Origin: Ruminococcus flavefaciens
GTDB lineage: Bacteria > Bacillota > Clostridia > Oscillospirales > Ruminococcaceae
Assembly (NCBI GenBank): GCA_004554385.1
Contig: SFMO01000002.1
Coordinates: 1 to 8,729 of the forward strand
Length of the DNA: 8,729 bases
Direction of reading: 5' to 3'
Positions 1 through 6,147 of this stretch are shown here, one piece after another. Positions within the stretch are counted from its first letter, which is position 1. Every line of letters starts with the position of its first letter. The translations under genes and the position numbers were made by a program. The notes beneath the pieces were generated by a model. It was given only the letters and a program-made list of their open reading frames with translations, had not been told where the DNA came from and did not search any database.

Positions 1-102
1 CGCTTGCCACGTTGTCGCTCGTAAACTCGCTTAATAATATAAGAAATGATATTTGTACATCGCTTACAGCGCGATAAGTACGCCGAGCCCATGAACGGGA
101 TT
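1..102. other. Non-coding flank, no gene recognised
   Basis: The first about 100 bases hold no ORF with a credible ribosome binding site and no RNA gene that I recognise. Bases 1-60 are AT-rich towards their end. From about base 62 the sequence passes into GC-rich material (GCGCGATAAGTACGCC and a short CCC-N6-GGG pairing) that looks like the leading edge of the palindrome cluster that follows. Together with that cluster it makes up the 384-base gene-free stretch left of folC. Confidence 0.5.
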
Positions 103-384
103 CCAAAGGGACTGTGTTCCTTTGGCGGTGTCCAGAGGCAGCGCCTCTGGTGGGGTGACTCCCCACAGTGTGGGGAGATGTCGCAAAGCGACAGAGGGGC
201 TGGGGCGGTTAGCCTGGGGCAAAGTCCCACAGTTACGAAGCGCTCCGCAAGGGGTGAATCAAAAAACAGTCCAGTGGACTGTTTTTTGAGAGGGGACGCC
301 CTGCAAGTGAGGGCGTCCCTTAACGGGGCGATGTGGTCATCGCCCCCTACAGCACCCATTTTCGGGACGCCGAGACGGCGTCCC
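103..384. repeat. Mosaic cluster of GC-rich palindromes (dispersed intergenic repeat)
   Basis: This gene-free stretch is built almost entirely of strong inverted repeats. The arms are 103-109/119-125 (CCAAAGG, loop 9), 132-139/143-150 (CCAGAGGC, loop AGC), 159-166/170-177 (CTCCCCAC, loop AGT), 179-184/188-193 (TGTCGC, loop AAA), 260-272/276-288 (13 bp, loop AGT), 293-302/310-319 (GGGACGCCCT, loop 7), 325-333/338-346 (GGGGCGATG, loop 4) and 364-372/376-384 (GGGACGCCG, loop AGA). The last two palindromes each run into the same CCCCTACA word (344-351 and 382-389), so they look like modules of one family. Base composition is far richer in G and C than the flanking DNA. The long plus-strand open frame across it is best seen as a by-product of that composition. 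From memory, similar blocks are dispersed between genes in Ruminococcus genomes. I infer a REP/BIME-like non-autonomous repeat that may also act in transcription termination or transcript 3'-end protection. Confidence 0.7.
260..288. terminator. Bidirectional intrinsic terminator downstream of folC
   Basis: A perfect 13-bp inverted repeat with an AGT triloop. The outer half of each arm is A6 or T6, so on either strand the RNA forms a GC-containing stem whose 3' arm ends in six U residues. On the minus strand it lies about 100 bases past the folC stop and is the best candidate for ending that transcript. On the plus strand it would stop transcription entering from the left. It is embedded in the palindrome cluster, whose hairpins at 293-384 would be transcribed before it in the folC 3' UTR. 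Confidence 0.65.
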
Positions 385-1644
385 CTACAAATGTAAATTA
401 TGATTTAAATATTCGCTGGCAAGATACAGCGAACCGCATATAACTGCCACACCGTTGTTTTCACGGGCAAGTTCCTTCGCCTTTTCCGCGCACTCTGCAA
501 GTGTACCGAACTCCGCCTCTGTTCTGAATGAGGCTATATCCGCGATAGTCTCAGCAGGAACAGCATTGGGTGCAAAGCCGTCCACCGCAAAAAGCTTGTC
601 CGAAAGTCCTGAGATAGTCTTGACACAGTCGATATAGTCCTTTGAGTCCACCATTCCCATGACCGTGTATATCTTCTTCCCTCTCGTGCTGAGATACATG
701 AGCATAAGAGAAAGCATGCTGACTCCCGCAGGATTATGACCGCCGTCAACAATTACAGGAGGATCACCGTCTATGTACTGCACTCTCGCCCTGACCTGTG
801 TGGTCTCAACAGCCTCTATCACCGCGCTCTCGCTGATGGAGAAGCCCTTTGTGCGGAGATATATGCAGGCTGTTATGGCAGTCTGAGCGTTGTACTTCTG
901 ATGTATGCCTGCCATTGCAGGAGTGAGCTTTATCCCCCTGTAGATAAATGGCGAGAAAAGTCCGCCGTCAGCCGCAGGGATAACAGGCTCAAGAGGTACA
1001 AGCTCAGCCCCCACTTTCTCCGCAGTCTCGCGGACAAGCTCCCTGACGCTGTCGGGGTTGTCATCGGAAAGCACCACTGCCGAGCCCTGCTTTATTATGC
1101 CAGCCTTGTGGGAGGCTATCTCCTCAACAGTATCCCCCAGTATTGCAGTATGGTCGAGAGATATGGACGTTATGACTGAGAGAAGGGGCGGCGGTATCAC
1201 GTTGGTGGAGTCAAGTGTTCCTCCTATGCCTGTTTCAAGCACGACCACATCGCATTTCTCACGCTCGAACCACAGCATTGCTATCGCCATGGTTATCTCG
1301 AACTGAGAATAAGCCTTGTCGTCAACGCGCTCCTTTACGAACTCAGCAAGCTCGCAGAGGGACTTCTCATCTATCTCGTCATCGTTTATACGTATCCTGT
1401 CCGTGTATCTCAGCACAAAGGGCGAGGTGAACTTTCCCGTTTTATAGCCCGAGAGCTGGAGTGCTCTGCCAATGTATTCAAGAGTAGAGCCCTTTCCGTT
1501 AGTACCTGCGATATGAACGAACTTCAACCGCTCCTGTGGGTCGCCCACGCGCTTCATAAGCTCTCTTGCACGGGAAAGGTCGGTTATCCTCCCCCCTGAC
1601 TTGGTATAGGAGTTTATAAAGCTCATACATTCTTCGATGTTCAT
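385..1644 (-). CDS. folC: Bifunctional folylpolyglutamate synthase / dihydrofolate synthase
   Basis: The 419-residue product belongs to the FolC branch of the Mur ligase superfamily. These cytoplasmic enzymes use ATP to add glutamate to dihydropteroate and to extend the gamma-glutamyl tail of reduced folates. The order of motifs fits: ATP-binding P-loop GTNGKGS at residues 47-53; a TSPFV...DRI segment near 73-84; ETGIGGTLDSTNV at 137-149; SLDHTAILGDT at 162-171 followed by HKAGI, whose Lys180 corresponds to the lysine usually carbamylated in the family; HQKYNAQTA at 248-256; and DGGHNP at 300-305 in the C-terminal domain. The length equals the usual 420 or so. The start is set by AAAGGAG five bases before the ATG. 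The gene lies 51 bp after the SDR gene with a GC-rich hairpin between, so it may be read through or partly attenuated. Its TAG stop falls inside the palindromic repeat downstream. Whether it has one or both activities cannot be told from sequence. Confidence 0.95.
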   Translation of the reverse strand: MNIEECMSFINSYTKSGGRITDLSRARELMKRVGDPQERLKFVHIAGTNGKGSTLEYIGRALQLSGYKTGKFTSPFVLRYTDRIRINDDEIDEKSLCELAEFVKERVDDKAYSQFEITMAIAMLWFEREKCDVVVLETGIGGTLDSTNVIPPPLLSVITSISLDHTAILGDTVEEIASHKAGIIKQGSAVVLSDDNPDSVRELVRETAEKVGAELVPLEPVIPAADGGLFSPFIYRGIKLTPAMAGIHQKYNAQTAITACIYLRTKGFSISESAVIEAVETTQVRARVQYIDGDPPVIVDGGHNPAGVSMLSLMLMYLSTRGKKIYTVMGMVDSKDYIDCVKTISGLSDKLFAVDGFAPNAVPAETIADIASFRTEAEFGTLAECAEKAKELARENNGVAVICGSLYLASEYLNHNLHL

Positions 1645-1669
1645 GGTTTCTCCTTTGAATAATATTACA

Positions 1670-1688
1670 AGGGCGGCAGTGCCGCCCT
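1670..1688 (-). terminator. GC-rich hairpin between SDR gene and folC
   Basis: Perfect 8-bp arms (AGGGCGGC/GCCGCCCT) around an AGT triloop lie 7 bases past the SDR stop and 25 bases before folC. In the minus-strand RNA the stem is followed by UUGUAAUAUUAUU, a U-rich but interrupted tract, so it could be a weak terminator, an attenuator, or a stabiliser of the upstream transcript end. The perfect arms and AGT triloop match hairpins in the cluster at 103-384, and it may be a single-copy member of that family. Confidence 0.5.
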
Positions 1689-1695
1689 GTATGTT

Positions 1696-2439
1696 TTAAT
1701 ATACTCCTGCCTGCTTTTCAGCCTTTGCAACAGCTTCCTCAAGAGTCATGCCTGTGAACTCCTGTGCCGAGAAAATACGTCCGCATTTTCTGTCATCAAT
1801 GAAAGCTCCCACAAGTACGCCGGGAAGAGCGCTCTCAGGAGAATTAGGTGCGTTAGGTCCGCCAAGGTCAGTTCTGCACCAACCCGGATCTGTAAGGCTC
1901 AGAGTTACATCAGTGCCCTCGTAGTTCTTGCCGAGATCCCTTGTTACCTTGTTGAGTGCAGCCTTTGCAGCAGAGTATCCTGCCTGCTCGGGTTCAAGGT
2001 CGATGCCGCTTGTTGTATTGACTATGCGTCCGAAGCCTCTTTCCTTCATTCCCGGAAGGAAATGATAGCATATCATCATCGGTGCAGTAGTATTGATCCT
2101 GAAGCTTATGTCGTAATCCGATGCAGGAGTTGCCAGATAATCTGTTCTGTATGCTATCTGAAGTCCTGCATTGTTGAGGATAATGTCGAGCTTTGTCCCT
2201 CTCTCATCAATAGCTCTGCACATTTTCTCAACCTGTTCCATGTCTGAAAGCTCTGCTGTCACAACGTATGCGTCAACGCCCAGCGCCTTTACCTCGCCGA
2301 GCACCTTTGCGCAGTGCTCCTCTGTTCTGCTGTGGAGAACAAGGTTGCACCCCTGCTTAGCCATGAATATTGCGGAAAGATATCCGATACCACGGCTTGC
2401 GCCCGTAATGAGCGCCCATTTGCCTTTTACGTTTACCAT
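1696..2439 (-). CDS. Short-chain dehydrogenase/reductase (SDR) family oxidoreductase
   Basis: The 247-residue product is a classical SDR, a cytoplasmic NAD(P)-dependent oxidoreductase with a Rossmann fold. The cofactor-binding motif TGASRGIG spans residues 12-19, NNAG is at 89-92, and the catalytic tetrad is complete: Asn116, Ser144, Tyr155 and Lys159 in YSAAK. The DPGWCRTDLGG segment from residue 184 is the usual post-catalytic PG loop. An Arg in the glycine motif (Arg16) and an HSR stretch after the second strand (36-38) weakly suggest NADPH preference. The substrate cannot be inferred. I chose the ATG at 2439 rather than the in-frame ATG 33 bases upstream because AAGGAGG lies eight bases before it and because the added residues would be encoded by the SD itself. 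The gene follows the Dabb gene after 63 bp that hold a hairpin and promoter-like hexamers. Confidence 0.9.
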   Translation of the reverse strand: MVNVKGKWALITGASRGIGYLSAIFMAKQGCNLVLHSRTEEHCAKVLGEVKALGVDAYVVTAELSDMEQVEKMCRAIDERGTKLDIILNNAGLQIAYRTDYLATPASDYDISFRINTTAPMMICYHFLPGMKERGFGRIVNTTSGIDLEPEQAGYSAAKAALNKVTRDLGKNYEGTDVTLSLTDPGWCRTDLGGPNAPNSPESALPGVLVGAFIDDRKCGRIFSAQEFTGMTLEEAVAKAEKQAGVY

Positions 2440-2447
2440 GTTTTCTT

Positions 2448-2454
2448 CCTCCTT
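2448..2454 (-). promoter_or_regulatory. Shine-Dalgarno site that fixes the SDR start
   Basis: AAGGAGG on the minus strand, eight bases before the ATG at 2437-2439. Its position inside the longer open frame argues that translation begins at MVNVKGK and not eleven codons earlier. Confidence 0.8.
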
Positions 2455-2457
2455 ACG

Positions 2458-2486
2458 GATATATATATGCAATTCTCCCGTGTAAA
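2458..2486 (-). promoter_or_regulatory. Possible sigma-A-type promoter for the SDR gene
   Basis: On the minus strand TTTACA (2486-2481, five of six matches to TTGACA) is followed 15-17 bases later by TATATA or TATATC within an alternating AT run. The -35 candidate lies in the loop and arm of the hairpin at 2473-2495. The expected transcription start would fall at or just before the SD, giving a very short leader, which lowers confidence. Confidence 0.3.
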
Positions 2487-2495
2487 GCGGGAGAA
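2473..2495 (-). terminator. Hairpin between Dabb and SDR genes
   Basis: Perfect 8-bp arms (TTCTCCCG/CGGGAGAA) enclose a 7-base loop, seven bases past the Dabb stop codon. In minus-strand RNA the stem is followed by UUGCAUAUAUAUA, not a clean U tract, so efficient termination is doubtful. It could be a weak terminator, a processing or stability element, or an operator overlapping the promoter-like hexamers. Confidence 0.35.
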
Positions 2496-2502
2496 AAATA
2501 CA

Positions 2503-2805
2503 TCAATATTCGTAGTCGATACAAGCTCTGTCGGTCTTTACGCTGCCGATGAACTTTCCGAACTCAAGATGTGCCGGATGTACCTGATATGCATTGAGGT
2601 CGTCAATGCTGTCAAAATCACAGAGCAGAGCTATAGTGTAGTTGCTCTCGGGAGCGTCCTTTGAGTTGATAACTACCTCACCTTTTTTCAGTTCCTTGAC
2701 ATTAGCAATAACGTTGTCGAAGCGCTTCTGAGCTTCAAGCGCGTTTTCGTATTCGCTTCTGCCGTCAGCTTCCTTTAATTTGAACATAACAATGTGCTTT
2801 ATCAT
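2503..2805 (-). CDS. Dabb-family (stress-responsive A/B barrel) protein
   Basis: This 100-residue protein has the size and layout of a single Dabb domain, a small ferredoxin-like alpha/beta barrel that dimerises. It begins with the characteristic IKHIVMFKLK strand (His4), has a long helix around 17-38, a KGEVVINSKD strand segment, an ALLCDFDSIDDLNAY stretch at 59-73, and the diagnostic HPAH at 76-79 before the last helix and strand. Members are found in many bacteria and plants; most have no known reaction, though some relatives act as small cyclases or decarboxylases. There is no signal peptide or membrane segment. The start is preceded by AGG eight bases upstream, and that AGG abuts the stop codon of the GNAT remnant, so the two are closely coupled (5-bp gap). 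Family assignment is firm; the biochemical role is unknown. Confidence 0.85.
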   Translation of the reverse strand: MIKHIVMFKLKEADGRSEYENALEAQKRFDNVIANVKELKKGEVVINSKDAPESNYTIALLCDFDSIDDLNAYQVHPAHLEFGKFIGSVKTDRACIDYEY

Positions 2806-2810
2806 AATAA

Positions 2811-3059
2811 TTACCTGCTTTCGTAAATTTTAGCTTTAAAAGTCTTTTTTCCGTCATAGCTCGTGTATTCGCCGTATTCCCTGAACACAAGTCCGCACTT
2901 TTCTATTACGTGTGCAGAGGCTGTATTCTCCGCGGCACATTCAGACCTTAGACGGATATTTCCGTGGCAGCTTCTTATATATTCTATCATAGCCCTTGAA
3001 GCTTCCGCGTCGTCAAGTGTGAGAGGTCGGAGGATAAGACGGTCAATTGTTATCGTCAT
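2811..3059 (-). pseudogene. GNAT acetyltransferase remnant with internal in-frame deletion
   Basis: The 82-residue product joins the two ends of a GNAT N-acetyltransferase. Residues 1-20 (ITIDRLILRPLTLDDAEA) are the typical first strand and start of helix 1 of RimJ/RimL-like enzymes. Residues 21-57 (RAMIEYI, then AENTASAHVIEKCGL with Asn45 and Ser48) are the helix 3 and motif B region near the C terminus. The core strands and the motif A pyrophosphate loop (Q/RxxGxG/A) that binds acetyl-CoA are missing, and family members are normally about 150-190 residues. I therefore infer it cannot acetylate. The frame is intact with no internal stop. I chose the ATG at 3059 because GNAT similarity begins there and GAGG lies nine bases upstream inside the preceding gene; the longer upstream in-frame start has no GNAT similarity and deeper overlap. 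It overlaps membrane protein 2 by 17 bp and precedes the Dabb gene by 5 bp. Confidence 0.75.
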
Positions 3060-3894
3060 CTTCGTCTTCCTCGTCGGTATCAGGAGCAGAAACAATTCTT
3101 TCAAGTGGCTCTTTGCGCTCAAAAATTATAAGAGGTATCAGCAGCATTGCCGCTGCATAGGCGAAAGTTCGGAAATTTATAAGTCCCATACCGGGCTGTA
3201 CGCTCTGAAGATAACCAAGGAAGCCCGAATCAGTGTCTATGGAAGAAGTCATGTTATTGAGCTTGTAGTCAAAGAAAATATCGGATATTGCCCCCACAAA
3301 AACACCTGTCCAGCCGATAACGGCTTTTACATCAGTCTTTTCCAGAGTTTCGTGCATGAAGCACATCATAAGCAGCATAGTCATGGTTATCACAGACCTC
3401 TGATGTGAAACAAGAGCCGCCAATGCCGCAAGACCTGCAATTATATACAGGCAGATAAGCATAGTTTTTCTGTTCTGCCATTTTATAACGCCGAACATCA
3501 TCAGAAGAACCACTACAGCTGCGGCTATACTCAGCAGAAACAGCATCAAAGCGCCCATATTTGCTGCAAAAATGTCCAGACCATAGCGGATCCTTTGCAC
3601 AAATAAGCCGAAGTCGGTGATATAGCGCAAGCCGTCGCTTGTGAGGATATTCGCCCCAAGGGAAACTCCTATAAGAAGCTTTGACCACATACGGTCGTAT
3701 TTCCGCGATATTATGAGTATCGCAGGCGGAACAGTTACCAACAGTGCATATAGTGCCTGATTCAGTATCATTCCCCTTACATCAACGTCACCGAGTGAAT
3801 AAAAGCTGAAAATAGTCAGCAATGTCGGTCTTATCAATAGAAAGGCAATGATTATTTCAAGTATCCTATTGCGTTTTGAAGTATTATGTATCAT
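3043..3894 (-). CDS. Multi-spanning membrane protein of unknown function (second of a tandem pair)
   Basis: I do not recognise a named family. The 283-residue protein has about seven or eight hydrophobic segments, near residues 11-32, 43-62, 72-84, 112-137, 144-162, 166-180, 189-208 and 243-258, then a cytoplasm-like tail ending in a run of Asp/Glu (272-281) and two Asn. There is no cleavable signal peptide and no ATPase, transporter signature or catalytic motif. It is similar to the protein encoded just upstream: residues 122-182 align without gaps to 115-175 of that protein, sharing SxAAA, GxI, a RxT...I.LY block and TxLL..CF..E, and R..DR..S at 64-71 matches 58-65. Its start lies in an 11-bp overlap with the upstream gene, with an AGGAT SD eight bases before the ATG. 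The codons for the acidic tail supply the SD of the next gene. Confidence 0.75.
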   Translation of the reverse strand: MIHNTSKRNRILEIIIAFLLIRPTLLTIFSFYSLGDVDVRGMILNQALYALLVTVPPAILIISRKYDRMWSKLLIGVSLGANILTSDGLRYITDFGLFVQRIRYGLDIFAANMGALMLFLLSIAAAVVVLLMMFGVIKWQNRKTMLICLYIIAGLAALAALVSHQRSVITMTMLLMMCFMHETLEKTDVKAVIGWTGVFVGAISDIFFDYKLNNMTSSIDTDSGFLGYLQSVQPGMGLINFRTFAYAAAMLLIPLIIFERKEPLERIVSAPDTDEEDEDDDNN

Positions 3895-4696
3895 TTGAGT
3901 TTATCCTTTGCATATCATACGGGAATTGCTTATCCAGCAGAAAAAGCGGAAACAGAAGCACCATAACAACAAGGGCTATCAGTCCTACCGCCATGATGAC
4001 AGTACCGACCACCGCGATTTTCTCCATATTTTCGCCTGTTTCGTCTGAAAATCCGACAATAGGCGCCAATGTCCCTACAGCCATAAGAACTGCGGCTGCA
4101 ACAACAGCTATGGGGAAAAAAGTAATACTGAGCCTTCCGATTTTACCGAGCTTTTTCTCGGTGCTGACATTTTCGTTTGCAAAGCACAGAGAAAGCAGCA
4201 GCGTCAGCTCTGACACTAAATTGCCGCCGTCAACAGAAAATGGCAGTATACAGGCAGCTATGAACGCATACAGGAATATCATAAGCGTTCTGCGGCGCAT
4301 AATCGTTATCATGCCCATGTATATCATTGCGCACATAATTGCGGCGGCAAATGAAACAGCTGAACTTATCATGCCTACAACTGCCGACCGCAGGAAATAT
4401 TCCGTTTCGTCGGGCTTCAGGTCTAAAAGAAGAGTAAGATAACTGTAGAACTCATAGGCCTGAGCTATGGCTATAATGGAAAATGCCGTACACATATAAT
4501 TGCTCATGCGACGGTCACGGTGTCTGCCCATAAGAAACATTACTGCTATGAGCAGCAGCGCCGCCATTTTAAAGGACATCCAAAGCTTACGAAAAATCAG
4601 TGTACCTATTAATACCGCCAGTCCTAAGACAATAGTCAGGGCAAGTCCCGAAAATAACTCCGCTCTTCTTATCTTCTTATTGAGCTCACTGCTCAT
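3884..4696 (-). CDS. Multi-spanning membrane protein of unknown function (first of a tandem pair)
   Basis: The 270-residue product is highly hydrophobic, with segments near residues 14-35, 42-57, 67-83, 103-131, 137-154, 160-172, 190-213 and 226-254, and Arg/Lys-rich turns (GRHRDRR at 57-63, MRRR at 133-136, STEKKLGK at 178-185) that would face the cytoplasm. No conserved domain, catalytic motif or signal peptide is evident to me. Its ATG overlaps the pyk stop codon as ATGA (4-bp overlap), and an AGGAAA directly before it plus AAGGTAG further upstream serve as binding site, so translation is probably coupled to pyk. It resembles the following gene product over an ungapped stretch of about 60 residues, so the two are probably diverged tandem duplicates that could form a heteromer. 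Export or sensing roles are possible but nothing in the sequence decides. Confidence 0.75.
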   Translation of the reverse strand: MSSELNKKIRRAELFSGLALTIVLGLAVLIGTLIFRKLWMSFKMAALLLIAVMFLMGRHRDRRMSNYMCTAFSIIAIAQAYEFYSYLTLLLDLKPDETEYFLRSAVVGMISSAVSFAAAIMCAMIYMGMITIMRRRTLMIFLYAFIAACILPFSVDGGNLVSELTLLLSLCFANENVSTEKKLGKIGRLSITFFPIAVVAAAVLMAVGTLAPIVGFSDETGENMEKIAVVGTVIMAVGLIALVVMVLLFPLFLLDKQFPYDMQRINSNDT

Positions 4697-6117
4697 TTTC
4701 CTATTCTTTCTACCTTCATAAGGTTGGTAGTACCTGATACACCGAGTGGTACGCCTGCGGTTATAGCCACAAGGTCTCCGTCCTCAACGAGTCTGTGGGA
4801 CTCGGCAGCCTCAACAGCGGCGGCAAAAAGGTCGTCGGTGTTGGTCTTTTCATCTATTATAAATGGTATGACGCCCCAGCTCATATTCATCTGGCGGCAT
4901 ACTACCTCGCTCATGGTGCAGCTGATAATAGGACAGCTTGGACGGTACTTTGAGATGAGTCTCGCAGTCTGTCCGCCGAGAGATACAGTGATTATAGCCT
5001 TTGCATTGAGGTCATGGGCAGTGGTCACAGTCGCATGAGCAATAGCCTCGGCAACACTTCCGTTCTGGTCGGAGCTTCTTGATGCAAAACGCGCTTTATA
5101 GTTGATGTTGTTCTCGGTAGTCTCGGCAATGAGAGCCATAGTCTTTACGGCTTCCACAGGGAAAGCACCTGCGGCTGTCTCGCCTGAGAGCATGATAGCG
5201 CTTGTGCCGTCATAGAGAGCGTTTGCAACATCGGTTATCTCCGCACGGGTCGGACGGGGATTGGTTATCATTGACTCCAGCATCTGTGTGGCAGTAATGA
5301 CCTGCTTGCCTGCGTTGTAGCCTTTTTTAATAAGAGACTTCTGTATAGCAGGTATCTGCTCGAAGGGTATCTCAACGCCCATGTCTCCGCGGGCTACCAT
5401 GATACCGTCAGCAGCTTCAAGTATCTCGTCGATATTCTCAACGCCGTCGGTGTTCTCTATTTTAGCGATTATCCTCACATCGAACCAGCCGAGGCTCTGT
5501 GTGAACTTTCTCAGATAGTTTATATCCGCTGCGGTGCGGACAAAGCTTGCGGCAATAAAGTCAAAGCCCATTTTCGAGCCGAATTCAAGGTCATCCATAT
5601 CCCTTTCGCTGAGATACGGCATAGAGAGCTTTACTCCCGGGACGTTTATGCCCTTGTTGTTGGAAAGAGTACCTCCGTGAACTACACGGCAGACTATCTC
5701 AGTAGTAGTAACCTTTTCTGCAAGGAGCTCGATAACGCCGTCATTTATAAGTATCCTTGTGCCCATGCTGACATCACGGGGAAGCTTCTTGAAGCTTATG
5801 CTTCCCACCTTGTCATTGCAGAGTACATCCTCTGTTGTTAAGGTATAAGTATCGCCGTCGTGGATCTCCACAGGCTTGTCGTCCACGAATTTTCCGAGAC
5901 GTATCTCGGGACCCTTGGTATCAAGAAGTGTGGCAACGGGCAGGTCGAGTTCCTTTCTCAGCCTCTCGATAACACGGAATCGCTTTTCGTGAGTCTCATA
6001 GTCGCCGTGGGAGAAGTTGAATCTTGCAACATTCATGCCTGCAAGCATGAGCTCGCGCATGATATTTTCGTCGTCGGTCGCAGGACCTATGGTACATACT
6101 ATCTTAGTCTTTCTCAT
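4693..6117 (-). CDS. pyk: Pyruvate kinase
   Basis: This 474-residue cytoplasmic enzyme makes pyruvate and ATP from phosphoenolpyruvate and ADP in the last step of glycolysis. Recognisable parts are the N-terminal KTKIVCTIGPAT at 3-14; Arg32, Asn34 and Ser36 in RFNFSHG; Asp66-Thr67 in LLDTKGPEIR (64-73); a B domain at about 74-170; the signature IIAKIENTDG at 216-225 with catalytic Lys219 and metal ligand Glu221; Asp245 in RGDMGVE; TAT at 275-277; PRPTRAE at 287-293; SGETAAG at 311-317; and the C-terminal allosteric-type domain from about 340. It has the compact length and lacks the extra phosphoenolpyruvate-utilising-enzyme-like domain of about 110 residues found at the C terminus of Bacillus and Geobacillus enzymes. 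The SD (AGAGG, nine bases before ATG) lies in a small hairpin just after pcrA. Its stop overlaps the next start. Confidence 0.97.
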   Translation of the reverse strand: MRKTKIVCTIGPATDDENIMRELMLAGMNVARFNFSHGDYETHEKRFRVIERLRKELDLPVATLLDTKGPEIRLGKFVDDKPVEIHDGDTYTLTTEDVLCNDKVGSISFKKLPRDVSMGTRILINDGVIELLAEKVTTTEIVCRVVHGGTLSNNKGINVPGVKLSMPYLSERDMDDLEFGSKMGFDFIAASFVRTAADINYLRKFTQSLGWFDVRIIAKIENTDGVENIDEILEAADGIMVARGDMGVEIPFEQIPAIQKSLIKKGYNAGKQVITATQMLESMITNPRPTRAEITDVANALYDGTSAIMLSGETAAGAFPVEAVKTMALIAETTENNINYKARFASRSSDQNGSVAEAIAHATVTTAHDLNAKAIITVSLGGQTARLISKYRPSCPIISCTMSEVVCRQMNMSWGVIPFIIDEKTNTDDLFAAAVEAAESHRLVEDGDLVAITAGVPLGVSGTTNLMKVERIGK

Positions 6118-6127
6118 TGTCGTATAC

Positions 6128-6143
6128 CTCTTTCCGTAAAGAG
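6128..6143 (-). promoter_or_regulatory. Small hairpin covering the pyk Shine-Dalgarno
   Basis: In minus-strand RNA CUCUUU (6143-6138) can pair with AAAGAG (6133-6128) around an ACGG loop. The 3' arm contains most of the AGAGG that serves as pyk SD. The hairpin begins four bases after the pcrA stop codon, so a ribosome finishing pcrA would hold it open. The stem is short and AU-rich, so the effect may be slight. Confidence 0.35.
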
Positions 6144-6147
6144 CTTA

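Noticed and set aside
172..219. Four G4 runs on the plus strand as a G-quadruplex
   Set aside because: Loops would be 20, 2 and 10 bases and the runs also pair in the palindromes, so duplex hairpins are the simpler explanation.
46..396. 116-residue open frame on the plus strand across the palindrome cluster
   Set aside because: No ribosome binding site before the ATG, composition dictated by hairpins and G/C runs, no recognisable domain, and it runs into the folC 3' end. It is a by-product of the repeats.
2440..2472. Longer N terminus for the SDR protein
   Set aside because: The added residues MHIYIRKEEEN are encoded by the AT run and the SD itself; SDR similarity begins at the later Met, which has an ideal SD.
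3060..3122. Longer N terminus for the GNAT remnant
   Set aside because: The 21 extra residues lie inside the membrane protein gene, show no GNAT similarity, and would need an 80-bp overlap.
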